This document shows, in pieces, positions 25,613 to 35,284 of a DNA stretch of 64,000 bases. Positions within the stretch are counted from its first letter, which is position 1, and each line of letters starts with the position of its first letter. The stretch comes from Mangrovimonas futianensis (GTDB taxonomy: Bacteria; Bacteroidota; Bacteroidia; Flavobacteriales; Flavobacteriaceae): NCBI RefSeq assembly GCF_021245805.1, contig NZ_JAJJNF010000006.1, positions 243,244 to 307,243 of the forward strand, in the 5' to 3' direction. A model generated the notes under the pieces. That model had not been told where the DNA came from. It saw nothing but the letters and a program-made list of their open reading frames with translations, and did not search any database. A program made the translations under genes and the position numbers.

Positions 25613-26762
25613 TAGTCTGCATGGAGTTTGGGATTTTTATGGCCATATCTTTATCATACATAAAGGCAAAAACGCTAGCCATCATATCTTGAATTTTATT
25701 GCTGGTGTTATTGATATAAACTACAAGCTCATATTCGTGCTCTGGACTTAGCATATAACCTTCTTCACTTGTATAATAGGATACTTTATTAAGACCAATT
25801 TTGTCGATATGATTTTTGGCTAAAGAAGTGAAAATAGTCGAATCATTGGTTATATCCCTAAACTCTAACTTTTCAGCAAATGGATGTAAATGTGGAATCA
25901 TGAAATGAAGTGTAGTACTGTCTTTAAGGTTTAGTTGATGAGTCACTTTGGATCTATAGATTCTCCTTCCGGTTGGTATAAACCAATGACCTGAAACGCT
26001 CTTTCCCTCATGATTCAAATAAACATGATTCTTTGTATCGACAGGTAAGCAAGAGTTTGAATTATACGAAATGGAATTGTAATCGATTTTGTTTGGCTCA
26101 TTTTCATAAGGTAAAGCAATGAAAAGACTTTTACTAATCAATGGCTTCATACCTGATGAATGTTTAAGAAAGCCTAAATCTATTTTGTGCTTTAAGGAAA
26201 AAGTGGAGTTCTTTAAATTATGATTTAAGGTTTGGGTTGAAAGAAAAATGTTTTCGTCTGTAAATATAGGAAACCCGAATCCTTCAGGGAATTTATATTC
26301 TTCAATGCCACTACTCATCGAGGTTAGTCTAGGGTAGTATTTTCCAATACGGTCAAACAGCTCCCATTTTCCATAATGTTCACCATCATAATAATCTACA
26401 TTGCTATGGCAAATATAGTCTCTAGGCAGCGAGTCTAATTCATTAATCCCAATCGCTGATATTTTGAATGAATTTAGCCAAACCAACTCACTTTTGTTTG
26501 GGTCTATTTGAAATGTTCCTAAAGCTTGAGGTCCTTCCATGGACTTATAAATATTATCAACTACAAAAGTTGGAGAAATAAAGGTCGTGGAAGAATCTGT
26601 ATATCCAATATTCCAAGTATTATCCACTAGTTTAAGTTTGTGTAGAAGGGTTGTTTTTATAATAGCCCTATGCCTATTTGGTAGGTTCAAATAGTACAAA
26701 CCAATGGCAATAATTCCTAAGGTTAAGAAAAGAATTAAATATTTTTTTAATTTGGTCTTCAT
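25605..26762 (-). CDS. PHM-like copper type II monooxygenase-fold protein
   Basis: 385 residues from the ATG at 26762 (TTG at 26777 is the longer option). One N-terminal membrane anchor (about 8-26). Two halves resemble peptidylglycine alpha-hydroxylating monooxygenase: the N-half has a His in CHSN (119), then FPEGFGFPIFTDENIFLSTQ and a His in LNHN (181) where PHM has its CuH His after a similar stretch. The C-half has PHLHPF (His 291, 293) and a Met pair in QDMMAS (360-361), matching the HxH...Met CuM spacing of PHM (about 70). Coupled to SCO1. Not a named bacterial family that I know; enzymatic activity untested. Confidence 0.65.
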   Translation of the reverse strand: MKTKLKKYLILFLTLGIIAIGLYYLNLPNRHRAIIKTTLLHKLKLVDNTWNIGYTDSSTTFISPTFVVDNIYKSMEGPQALGTFQIDPNKSELVWLNSFKISAIGINELDSLPRDYICHSNVDYYDGEHYGKWELFDRIGKYYPRLTSMSSGIEEYKFPEGFGFPIFTDENIFLSTQTLNHNLKNSTFSLKHKIDLGFLKHSSGMKPLISKSLFIALPYENEPNKIDYNSISYNSNSCLPVDTKNHVYLNHEGKSVSGHWFIPTGRRIYRSKVTHQLNLKDSTTLHFMIPHLHPFAEKLEFRDITNDSTIFTSLAKNHIDKIGLNKVSYYTSEEGYMLSPEHEYELVVYINNTSNKIQDMMASVFAFMYDKDMAIKIPNSMQTND

Positions 26763-26792
26763 GGTATCTAGTAACAAATTTAGAATAATTTA

Positions 26793-27941
26793 GTGCAATT
26801 GGATTATAGCAAAAGAATTTTCGGATTGGACCTTATGCGAGCTTTAGCTATTCTCTTGGTAGTTGTTGCTCATTTATTATGGATTTTTCCAAATAACAAC
26901 GGTTTGATAGGAGATCTTATGAGACTTGGGGGAGTTCTTGGCGTTGAAATGTTTTTTGTTTTAAGTGGTTTTTTAATTGGTAGGATAGTCTATAAGTTGT
27001 ATAAAAATGCCGATTTTAGTTTTAATGACCTTTTTTATTTCTGGATTAGAAGGTGGTTTAGAACCTTACCAAATTATTATTTAGCTCTTATCATTAATAT
27101 TGGAGTTGTAATTTATTTGGGTAGATCATTACCCAATAAATTATGGTATTATTTCATTTTTATTCAGAATTTGGCTTGGGAGATGCCTTTGTTTTTTACT
27201 GAATCTTGGAGTTTGCCAATCGAAGAATTTGCATATATTTTAGGTCCATTTTTAATGTATGCGGTGCTATTATTTAAGATTGGTTTTGATAGAACAAAAT
27301 GGTTTGCGATAATTACTGTGTTTATTTTAAGTTTTTTCTTGGTTACGAAAATTTGGTTCAATCAATTTGAGGCAATTTCGGATATGAATTTTTGGAATAC
27401 CAATTTAAAGTCAGTTGTAATTTATCGTATGGATGCCATTTATTATGGTGTTTTAGGAGCATTAATGTCTAAAATTTATTCGGAGCAATGGTACAGATAT
27501 CGTTTTCATTTAGCCGGTGTAGGCATATTAATTTTTCTTTCCATCAATGCTTTGATTCCTTTTGCTCACTTTTATATTGATAAAGAGCCCTTTTTCTGGA
27601 ACGTACTCTACCTTCCAATCAATTCCATCATATTAAGCTTCATGCTACCCTTACTTAGTTCTTTGAACACAGCGCCCAAATTTATACGGAATCCCATAAC
27701 CTTTCTAAGTGTTACTTCATACTCGATTTATTTGCTTCATTATTCTATTATTCTGCAGTTGATGAAGTATTTTATTCCAACAGATGAATTATCTACGTTT
27801 GATTTAGTTATTTATTCTATTGTGTATTTAAATATTACGTTTTTCTGTGCATTTTTTCTCTATAAATTTTTTGAAAAGCCCTTCATGGATCTAAGGGATA
27901 AAATTTATTTCAAGAAGTTTTTTAATCAATTTTCAAATTGA
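26793..27941 (+). CDS. Acyltransferase family 3 membrane protein
   Basis: 382 residues, starting at GTG (26793), only 30 bases from the divergent PHM-like gene. About ten transmembrane segments. Opens with RIFGLDLMRALAILLVVVAHLLWIF, the family pattern with the catalytic His in VAHL, then VLGVEMFFVLSGFLIGRIV and WIRRWFRTLPNYYLAL. Members transfer acyl groups to sugars of exopolysaccharide, O-antigen or peptidoglycan. Target unknown; no polysaccharide genes adjoin it. Confidence 0.9.
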   Translation: MQLDYSKRIFGLDLMRALAILLVVVAHLLWIFPNNNGLIGDLMRLGGVLGVEMFFVLSGFLIGRIVYKLYKNADFSFNDLFYFWIRRWFRTLPNYYLALIINIGVVIYLGRSLPNKLWYYFIFIQNLAWEMPLFFTESWSLPIEEFAYILGPFLMYAVLLFKIGFDRTKWFAIITVFILSFFLVTKIWFNQFEAISDMNFWNTNLKSVVIYRMDAIYYGVLGALMSKIYSEQWYRYRFHLAGVGILIFLSINALIPFAHFYIDKEPFFWNVLYLPINSIILSFMLPLLSSLNTAPKFIRNPITFLSVTSYSIYLLHYSIILQLMKYFIPTDELSTFDLVIYSIVYLNITFFCAFFLYKFFEKPFMDLRDKIYFKKFFNQFSN

Positions 27942-28065
27942 CATAATCCACTCATTTTTTTAAATTTACTTAAACGTTTTCGTTGATTTTTTAAATTATC
28001 AATTTTATTGATAGAACTATGTGTTTTATATCATCTTCGTAGTAAAAAAAATGTTTTTTAATTCC

Positions 28066-28073
28066 TATTTTTG
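28066..28073 (+). promoter_or_regulatory. -7 box upstream of acnB
   Basis: TATTTTTG, an exact TAnnTTTG match, in the 250-base gap before acnB, giving a leader of about 110 bases. No good -33 box at the usual distance. I see no other feature in this gap. Confidence 0.4.
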
Positions 28074-28191
28074 CCTGACTCAAAAACTAAATTAAAGGCT
28101 TTTTGCTAAGATTTATTAGAATCTGTAATCGTTTAACGAATTCAACATCTTTTATGTCTTAAAAAGCCAATAAATTATAATTTCTTTAAAT

Positions 28192-30972
28192 ATGAATATA
28201 TACAGCGATTACATCAAGGAAATTGAACAAAGAAAGGTCCAAGGCCTTCACCCAAAACCAATTGATGGAGCCGATTTGTTAAGTGAGATTATTGATCAAA
28301 TAAAAGATGTCAATAATCCAAACAGAGAAGATTCTCTAAACTTTTTTATTTATAATACGTTACCAGGTACGACAAGTGCAGCCGGTGTTAAGGCTAAATT
28401 TTTAAAGGAAATTATCCTAGGTGAATCGATTGTTGCAGAAATTACTCCTGCTTTTGCCTTCGAACAATTATCACACATGAAAGGTGGACCTTCAATTGAG
28501 GTTCTTTTGGACTTGGCATTAGGAGAAGATGAAACGATTGCAGAAGAAGCGGCTAAGGTGCTGAAAACACAAGTTTTCCTTTACGAAGCTGATACAGCTC
28601 GTCTAGAAGAAGCTTTTAAAGCAGGTAACAAAATTGCCAAAGATATATTAGAGAGCTATTCTCAAGCTGAGTTTTTCACAAAGCTTCCTGAAGTCGCTGA
28701 AGAAATCAAAGTTGTGACTTTTATCGCGGGTGTAGGAGATATTTCAACAGACCTGTTGTCTCCAGGAGCTGATGCCCATTCTAGATCAGATCGTGAGTTA
28801 CACGGTCAATCCATTTTTGAGCACAACAAAGACATGCAAAAAGCGCTTTTAGATCTTAAAGCGCAACACCCAGATAAACGTGTCATGCTGATCGCAGAAA
28901 AAGGAACCATGGGTGTAGGATCTTCTAGAATGTCAGGTGTCAATAATGTAGCGTTATGGACCGGTATTGAATCTAGTCCTTATGTGCCTTTTATCAATAT
29001 TGCTCCGGTAATTGCTGGTACAAATGGTATTTCACCAATATTCTTGACTACTGTTGGTGTAACAGGAGGTATAGGAATCGACCTTAAAAACTGGGTGAAA
29101 CAAAAAGATGCTGAAGGAAATACGGTTGTTGACGACAATGGTGATCCAGTTTTAGAGCAAACCTATTCGGTCGAAACAGGAACAGTCCTTACTATTAATA
29201 CCAAAGAGAAAAAATTGTACAACGGAGATCAGGAATTAATTGATATTTCTGCTTCTTTGACTCCACAAAAAGTTGAGTTTATCAAAGCTGGTGGATCCTA
29301 TGCTGTGGTCTTTGGAAAGAAATTACAAACATTTGCAGCCAAGGTTTTAGGTGTTGATGTACCACAAGTGTATGCACCTTCCAAAGAAATTTCTGTTGAA
29401 GGACAAGGTTTAACAGCCGTAGAGAAAATCTTTAATAAAAATGCCGTTGGAACTACACCAGGTAAAACATTGCACGCTGGTTCTGATGTTCGTGTGGAAG
29501 TGAACATTGTAGGTTCTCAGGATACCACGGGATTGATGACTTCTCAAGAATTAGAGGCGATGGCGGCAACCACCATTTCTCCAATCGTTGATGGAGCTTA
29601 TCAGTCTGGGTGTCACACAGCCTCTGTTTGGGACGATAAATCCAAAGCAAACATTCCTAAGTTGATGAAGTTCATGAATGACTTCGGATTAATTACTGGG
29701 CGTGATCCTAAAGGACACTACCATGCCATGACCGATGTGATTCATAAAGTACTAAACGATATTACAGTAAGTGATTGGGATATTATCATTGGTGGTGATT
29801 CTCATACACGTATGTCTAAGGGAGTTGCATTTGGTGCCGATTCCGGTACGGTTGCATTGGCTTTAGCTACAGGAGAGGCTACCATGCCAATTCCACAATC
29901 TGTAAAGGTGACCTTTAAAGGAAACATGAGAAGCTTTATGGATTTTCGCGATGTGGTACATGCTACGCAGCAACAAATGTTGAAGCAATTTGATGGTGAA
30001 AATGTATTCCAAGGTCGTGTTATTGAAGTACACATTGGAACGTTGACATCAGATCAAGCCTTCACATTTACCGACTGGACAGCAGAAATGAAGGCGAAAG
30101 CCTCTATCTGTATTTCAGAGGATGAAACCTTGATTGAATCTTTAGAAATTGCTAGAGACCGTATCCAAATCATGATTGAAAAAGGTATGGATAATGAAGG
30201 TCAAGTGCTTCAAGGTTTAGTTGACAAAGCAAATACAAGAATTCAAGAAGTTAAAACAGGAATCAAACGAGCTTTAAGACCTGATGCCAATGCGAATTAT
30301 TATGCAGAGGTTGTTATTGACTTAGATGAAATTGCTGAACCAATGATTGCTGACCCAGATGTTAACAATGAGGATGTTTCTAAGCGTTATACACATGATA
30401 CCATTCGTCCGTTATCTTATTACGGCGGAACTAAAAAAGTCGATTTAGGATTCGTAGGATCTTGTATGGTTCACAAAGGAGATATGAAGATTTTAGCACA
30501 AATGCTAAAAAACATCGAAGCGCAACAAGGTAAAGTAGAATTCCAAGCACCTTTAGTAGTAGCACCTCCAACCTATAATATTGTTGATGAGTTAAAAGCA
30601 GAAGGAGATTGGGAAGTATTACAAAAATACTCTGGATTTGAGTTTGATGATAATGCTCCAAAAGGTTTGGCTCGTACCAAGTATGAAAACATGCTTTACT
30701 TGGAGCGTCCTGGATGTAACTTGTGTATGGGTAACCAAGAGAAGGCGGAGCCGGGAGATACCGTTATGGCGACATCAACACGTTTATTCCAAGGAAGAGT
30801 TGTTAAAGATTCTGGTGAGAAAAAAGGTGAATCATTGTTGTCTTCAACGCCTGTGGTTGTATTGTCTACTATTTTGGGTAGAACGCCAACCATGGAAGAG
30901 TATGAAAAAGCTGTGGATGGCATAGTTTTAACCAAGTTTAAGCCATCTCAAAAGAAATTGGTTTTAGCATAA
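28192..30972 (+). CDS. acnB: Aconitate hydratase B
   Basis: Bifunctional aconitase/2-methylisocitrate dehydratase of the TCA cycle. 926 residues, longer than the E. coli enzyme (865). N-terminal HEAT-like domain with PKPIDGADLLSEI and FEQLSHMKGGPSIEVLLDLAL, then AEKGTMGVGSSRMSGVNNVALWTG. The three iron-sulfur cysteines are visible: DGAYQSGCHTASVW region / GFVGSCMVHKGD and the closing PGCNLCMGNQEKAEPGD pair. Cytosolic, with a [4Fe-4S] cluster. Ends at a strong terminator, so it is transcribed apart from the second aconitase gene. Confidence 0.97.
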   Translation: MNIYSDYIKEIEQRKVQGLHPKPIDGADLLSEIIDQIKDVNNPNREDSLNFFIYNTLPGTTSAAGVKAKFLKEIILGESIVAEITPAFAFEQLSHMKGGPSIEVLLDLALGEDETIAEEAAKVLKTQVFLYEADTARLEEAFKAGNKIAKDILESYSQAEFFTKLPEVAEEIKVVTFIAGVGDISTDLLSPGADAHSRSDRELHGQSIFEHNKDMQKALLDLKAQHPDKRVMLIAEKGTMGVGSSRMSGVNNVALWTGIESSPYVPFINIAPVIAGTNGISPIFLTTVGVTGGIGIDLKNWVKQKDAEGNTVVDDNGDPVLEQTYSVETGTVLTINTKEKKLYNGDQELIDISASLTPQKVEFIKAGGSYAVVFGKKLQTFAAKVLGVDVPQVYAPSKEISVEGQGLTAVEKIFNKNAVGTTPGKTLHAGSDVRVEVNIVGSQDTTGLMTSQELEAMAATTISPIVDGAYQSGCHTASVWDDKSKANIPKLMKFMNDFGLITGRDPKGHYHAMTDVIHKVLNDITVSDWDIIIGGDSHTRMSKGVAFGADSGTVALALATGEATMPIPQSVKVTFKGNMRSFMDFRDVVHATQQQMLKQFDGENVFQGRVIEVHIGTLTSDQAFTFTDWTAEMKAKASICISEDETLIESLEIARDRIQIMIEKGMDNEGQVLQGLVDKANTRIQEVKTGIKRALRPDANANYYAEVVIDLDEIAEPMIADPDVNNEDVSKRYTHDTIRPLSYYGGTKKVDLGFVGSCMVHKGDMKILAQMLKNIEAQQGKVEFQAPLVVAPPTYNIVDELKAEGDWEVLQKYSGFEFDDNAPKGLARTKYENMLYLERPGCNLCMGNQEKAEPGDTVMATSTRLFQGRVVKDSGEKKGESLLSSTPVVVLSTILGRTPTMEEYEKAVDGIVLTKFKPSQKKLVLA

Positions 30973-30993
30973 CTTATTTCAATTACCATATTT

Positions 30994-31025
30994 AAAGCCT
31001 GAGTTTGTACTCAGGCTTTTTTTTG
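30994..31025 (+). terminator. Terminator after acnB
   Basis: AAAGCCTGAG / CTCAGGCTTT stem, six-base loop, followed by eight T. It separates acnB from the next aconitase gene. Confidence 0.9.
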
Positions 31026-31146
31026 TGACTCATTTTAGGCTTTTTTTAAGAAAACCCAGTTCATTAATGTTTTACAATGCCTCACTTATTTTGTATCTTG
31101 TGGAAACTTAAAAATGAACTAAATTTTCAACCTTTAAACAAGATTT

Positions 31147-33411
31147 ATGGCTTTTGATATTGATATGATCAAAAAGGTTTATGAAAACTTTCCAAAGCGT
31201 GTGGATAAAGCACGTGAGGTAGTGGGTAAACCGTTAACACTTTCCGAAAAGATTTTATATGCCCACCTTTGGGATGGGGAACCAAATACTGCTTTTAAAA
31301 GAGGTAAGGACTACGTTGATTTTGCGCCTGACAGGATTGCTTGTCAAGATGCAACAGCACAAATGGCTTTATTGCAATTTATGCAAGCAGGAAAAGACAA
31401 AGTTGCAGTTCCAACTACGGTTCACTGTGACCACTTGATCCAAGCGAAGCAAGGGGCAGCGGTAGATTTGAAGCGTGCTAATGAAACAAGTAGCGAAGTG
31501 TTTGATTTTTTGGCTTCGGTATCGAATAAGTACGGAATTGGGTTTTGGAAGCCAGGAGCAGGAATTATCCATCAGGTTGTATTAGAAAATTACGCTTTTC
31601 CAGGAGGAATGATGATTGGAACAGATTCACATACTGTAAATGCTGGAGGATTAGGAATGGTTGCAATTGGTGTTGGTGGGGCCGATGCTGTAGATGTGAT
31701 GGCTGGAATGGCTTGGGAGCTTAAGTTTCCAAAGCTTATTGGAGTGAAGTTGACTGGAAATATTTCAGGATGGACAGCACCAAAGGATGTCATTTTAAAA
31801 GTGGCAGAAATCCTTACAGTTAAAGGTGGTACTGGAGCTATAGTGGAATACTTTGGTCCAGGAGCTAAAAATCTTTCTTGTACAGGTAAAGGAACCATTT
31901 GTAATATGGGTGCTGAAATAGGGGCAACTACTTCTACTTTTGGGTATGATGAATCCATGGAGCGTTATTTACGCGCCACAGACCGTTCTGATGTTGCTGA
32001 TGAAGCCAATAAAATAAAGGAATATTTAACTGCTGATGATGAAGTTTATGAAAATCCAGAGCAGTACTTCGATCAATTGATTGAAATAGACTTGTCAACA
32101 TTAATGCCTCATCTTAATGGCCCTTTTACTCCAGATTTAGCTACGGAAGTTGGTACGATGACCGAAAAGGCAAAATCTAATGATTGGCCACTGGCAGTAG
32201 AGTGGGGATTAATAGGATCTTGTACAAATTCTTCTTACGAAGACTTATCAAGAGCCTCTTCGATTGCGCAACAAGCCTTGGATAAAAAATTGAAAACAAA
32301 AGCTGAATTCGGAATTAATCCAGGTTCAGAACAAGTAAGATATACTACCGAACGAGATGGCATTCTTGATATATTTGAGAAATTAGATGCTACAATATTT
32401 ACCAATGCTTGTGGACCTTGTATTGGTCAATGGGCTCGTTATGAAGACCCTAAAAATGCCCCTAAAAATAGTATTGTCCATTCTTTTAATAGAAACTTTG
32501 CAAAAAGAGCAGATGGAAATCCAAATACCCATGCTTTTGTTGCTTCTCCCGAAATGACGGCGGCTATAGCTATTGCAGGTCGCTTGGATTTTAATCCAAT
32601 GACTGATAAATTAATTAATGAAGATGGGGAAGAAGTTATGTTGGATGAACCAACTGGATGGGAATTACCTCCAAAAGGTTTTGAGGTTAAAGAAAATGGT
32701 TATGTGGACCCCGTTGAAGATGGAAGTGATGTGGAAGTCATCGTTGCTCCAGATTCCGAAAGGTTGGAATTGTTAACGCCGTTTGAACCTATTGGAGACG
32801 AAATTAAAGGAGCTAAACTTTTGATTAAGGCATTTGGAAAATGTACTACGGACCATATATCAATGGCTGGCCCATGGTTGCGTTTTAGAGGTCATTTGGA
32901 TAACATTTCAAACAACTGTTTAATTGGAGCTGTTAATGCTTACAACAAGCAAACCAACATGGTGAAAAATCAATTGACAGGAGAATTTGGAGGTGTTCCT
33001 GATACACAAAGAGATTATAAAGCCAAGGGAATAAAAACGATAGTAGTTGGAGACCATAATTACGGTGAAGGATCTTCCCGTGAACATGCAGCCATGGAAC
33101 CTAGACATCTAGGTGTAGCCGCAGTTTTAGTGAAATCTTTTGCTCGTATTCATGAGACTAATTTGAAAAAACAAGGTATGTTGGCTTTAACCTTTGATAA
33201 TGAAGCCGATTATGATTTAATTCAAGAGGATGATACCTTCAACTTTTTGGATTTGAATGAATTTGCACCTGACAAACCATTAAATATCGAAGTGGTTCAT
33301 ACTGATGGTAGTAAAGATGTTATTAAAACAAATCATTCTTATAATGATGCGCAAATTGCTTGGTATAAAGCAGGATCAGCATTGAATTTGATAGCGAAAC
33401 AAAACGCTTAA
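31147..33411 (+). CDS. acnA: Aconitate hydratase, mitochondrial/AcnA type
   Basis: 754 residues, the size of the mitochondrial-type aconitase rather than the 890-residue bacterial AcnA. Iron-sulfur ligands in GLIGSCTNSSYEDLSRA and TNACGPCIGQWAR; N-terminal VPTTVHCDHLIQA, GTDSHTVNAGGLGMVAIGVGGADAVD; swivel domain with GDHNYGEGSSREHAAMEPRHLG holding the catalytic Ser. Converts citrate to isocitrate. It is followed by its own terminator, so it is monocistronic. It shares no recent ancestry with the adjacent acnB. Confidence 0.97.
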   Translation: MAFDIDMIKKVYENFPKRVDKAREVVGKPLTLSEKILYAHLWDGEPNTAFKRGKDYVDFAPDRIACQDATAQMALLQFMQAGKDKVAVPTTVHCDHLIQAKQGAAVDLKRANETSSEVFDFLASVSNKYGIGFWKPGAGIIHQVVLENYAFPGGMMIGTDSHTVNAGGLGMVAIGVGGADAVDVMAGMAWELKFPKLIGVKLTGNISGWTAPKDVILKVAEILTVKGGTGAIVEYFGPGAKNLSCTGKGTICNMGAEIGATTSTFGYDESMERYLRATDRSDVADEANKIKEYLTADDEVYENPEQYFDQLIEIDLSTLMPHLNGPFTPDLATEVGTMTEKAKSNDWPLAVEWGLIGSCTNSSYEDLSRASSIAQQALDKKLKTKAEFGINPGSEQVRYTTERDGILDIFEKLDATIFTNACGPCIGQWARYEDPKNAPKNSIVHSFNRNFAKRADGNPNTHAFVASPEMTAAIAIAGRLDFNPMTDKLINEDGEEVMLDEPTGWELPPKGFEVKENGYVDPVEDGSDVEVIVAPDSERLELLTPFEPIGDEIKGAKLLIKAFGKCTTDHISMAGPWLRFRGHLDNISNNCLIGAVNAYNKQTNMVKNQLTGEFGGVPDTQRDYKAKGIKTIVVGDHNYGEGSSREHAAMEPRHLGVAAVLVKSFARIHETNLKKQGMLALTFDNEADYDLIQEDDTFNFLDLNEFAPDKPLNIEVVHTDGSKDVIKTNHSYNDAQIAWYKAGSALNLIAKQNA

Positions 33412-33430
33412 CCTTTTTTAAAGAAAGATG

Positions 33431-33460
33431 AAAACTCCTGATAGCCTCAGGAGTTTTTTA
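33431..33460 (+). terminator. Terminator after acnA
   Basis: AAAACTCCTGA / TCAGGAGTTTTTT stem around a short TAGCC loop, with a T-run. Confidence 0.88.
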
Positions 33461-33519
33461 TTTTATGAGTAAGCTTTTATTATAGAATTCGACAGAATTT
33501 TAAACTAACATTTTAACTC

Positions 33520-34200
33520 ATGAATTCGATTTGGTGCTTCGAAGATGTCAATCTTTTCAAATTGTTATGCCCTCATAAATACAAAAACTTCAAAAAGGAC
33601 CATCAAATTAATCATTATAATAAAAGGGATTTTATTTATTTCGAAGAAGATCATTCCAATAAAGTATATCTCATTGAAAAAGGAAAGGTTAAAATTGGTT
33701 ACTATACTGAGGATGGCCAAGAAATAACCAAAGCTATTTTAAGCACGGGGGAGTTATTTGGAGAGAAAGCCATTTTGGGTGAAGATAAAAGGAATGAATT
33801 TGCCCAGTCCATTGAAAATGACACAACGCTTTGCCCAGTGGGTGTAGATACCATGTATGGATTGATGAGGGATAATAAAACCTTTAGTTTTAGGGTGTAT
33901 AAATTAATTGGCCTTCGGTTTAAAAAGGTAGAACGTAGACTGCAATTGTTATTGTTTAAAGATGCAAGAACCAGATTGCTGGAGTTTTTGGAAGAATTGT
34001 GTGATGAATTTGGTTATGATTGTAAGGGAACTGGAAATCGAATTATAAAGCACCCTTACACCCAAAAAGATATGGCTTCATTAATTGGAATTTCAAGGCC
34101 AACTCTCAATATTCTAATGAATGAATTAAAAGAGGAACATCTTATCGATTTTAATAGAAAGGAAATAAGAATGTATAAAAAAATCACGAGTGTTAGATAG
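33520..34200 (+). CDS. Crp/Fnr-family transcriptional regulator
   Basis: 226 residues. Cyclic-nucleotide-binding-like jelly roll (about 30-125: DFIYFEEDHSNKVYLIEKGKVKIGYYTEDGQEI, GELFGEKAIL), a dimer helix, and a C-terminal winged helix with YTQKDMASLIGISRPTLNILMNELKEE. It lacks the four-Cys cluster arrangement of FNR; the two N-terminal Cys (6 and 16) are not spaced like one. Ligand unknown. Flanked by acnA and a lipoprotein gene; neither is proven to be a target. Confidence 0.9.
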   Translation: MNSIWCFEDVNLFKLLCPHKYKNFKKDHQINHYNKRDFIYFEEDHSNKVYLIEKGKVKIGYYTEDGQEITKAILSTGELFGEKAILGEDKRNEFAQSIENDTTLCPVGVDTMYGLMRDNKTFSFRVYKLIGLRFKKVERRLQLLLFKDARTRLLEFLEELCDEFGYDCKGTGNRIIKHPYTQKDMASLIGISRPTLNILMNELKEEHLIDFNRKEIRMYKKITSVR

Positions 34201-34262
34201 CTAACATTTTTTTTCTTTTTCATTGAATAGCTTTGATTAATTATTAAAAAAATCTAGTTATC

Positions 34263-35210
34263 ATGAGAAAGAGAATATTTTTTTTAGCACTATTGTTTGT
34301 TTCATTTTTAGCTTGTAACAACGATGATGACAACATGAGCGTGGTGCCTTCAGTTGAAACACCTTTAGATCCTGCTACAGCTCCTAGAGTAAGTATTGAT
34401 AGGTTTAGTATGGATGCGGGAACTTTAATGGTTAGGACTGCTAGTAATGGTCTTCCAGAGGCTAATGAGCCCATTAATTTTGACATGGGCGAACCTTTTT
34501 TAACCCAGGGATTGGCACCAAATGGAAACTTGGTAAGGTATTATAATTTTGATGTACAAAGTACTGTTTCAGCACCCATTTATTTGTTTTTTGATTCCGA
34601 AGGAAATCCAGTAGAAGGTCAGATTAATATAATTGATGTAGTACCAGGTGATCCAGGATATAATGACTTTTGGCAAGTAAATAGGGTGACCGTTTCAGAT
34701 TCCTATGTTGCCAATACCATTACCAATGAGGCAGACCTATTGGCTTCAGATTTTAATATTGAAATGACTTCAATCATTGTTAATTGTCCCGTGGTTCCAG
34801 AGGGATCAACTGCTACTATGCGGGTTAATAGCGAGGATGACTCCCTTCATATGGGATGGTATAAAGACCAAGTTGTTTTTTACTTTTCGTTTTTTGAAAA
34901 AATATTGGATGGAGGAACGTCTAATATGGTTCCTTTGTCGCCTATTTTTGTCAGCTTTAATGTTAATCCAGATCCTAATAATTCAGAAAGCGGTCCTGCC
35001 TCAGGATTCTTGACAGAAATGGGGACCAGCCAAACTCACAATGTGATTGCCTCTGTACCGCAAGACGATTTTTATTCACCACTATGGAGTGTCAATGTTT
35101 ATGATAACGCCGATTTTGAAAATGTAGGTGATCTAGCTTCAGCAGGAATGGCTACTATTTTGGCTACCGGTGTGGCTACCGTGAATTGTCCTGTTGTTTT
35201 CATGGAATAA
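34263..35210 (+). CDS. Lipoprotein of unknown function
   Basis: 315 residues. Lipobox LAC (Cys 18) followed by NNDDDN, an acidic surface-export-like signal. The mature region is all-beta, with VVPGDPGYNDFWQVNRVTVSDSYV and two NCPVV segments (about 178 and 310) that may form a disulfide pair. The PGYNDFWQVN pattern recalls DUF7482-type proteins, which I cite only as a possibility. Followed by a terminator-like hairpin, so probably monocistronic. Confidence 0.7.
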   Translation: MRKRIFFLALLFVSFLACNNDDDNMSVVPSVETPLDPATAPRVSIDRFSMDAGTLMVRTASNGLPEANEPINFDMGEPFLTQGLAPNGNLVRYYNFDVQSTVSAPIYLFFDSEGNPVEGQINIIDVVPGDPGYNDFWQVNRVTVSDSYVANTITNEADLLASDFNIEMTSIIVNCPVVPEGSTATMRVNSEDDSLHMGWYKDQVVFYFSFFEKILDGGTSNMVPLSPIFVSFNVNPDPNNSESGPASGFLTEMGTSQTHNVIASVPQDDFYSPLWSVNVYDNADFENVGDLASAGMATILATGVATVNCPVVFME

Positions 35211-35240
35211 AACTCCAAAAAATGGGTTTTTGTTAGTTGA

Positions 35241-35277
35241 AAAGCATATTTTCATAGAATGGAAATATGCTTTTTTT
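35241..35277 (+). terminator. Terminator-like hairpin just before tlpA
   Basis: AAAGCATATTTTC (35241-35253) pairs with GGAAATATGCTTT (35261-35273), with seven T after the stem. It ends the lipoprotein transcript and lies seven bases before the thioredoxin start, excluding the longer start at 35267. Confidence 0.75.
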
Positions 35278-35284
35278 GATTGCC

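Noticed and set aside
29298..30935. Several antisense open frames inside acnB
   Set aside because: They are shadows of a strongly conserved coding gene and none has a signal, motif or promoter.
28192..33411. Tandem duplication of one aconitase gene
   Set aside because: The two proteins belong to different aconitase families with different domain order, so this is not a recent duplication.
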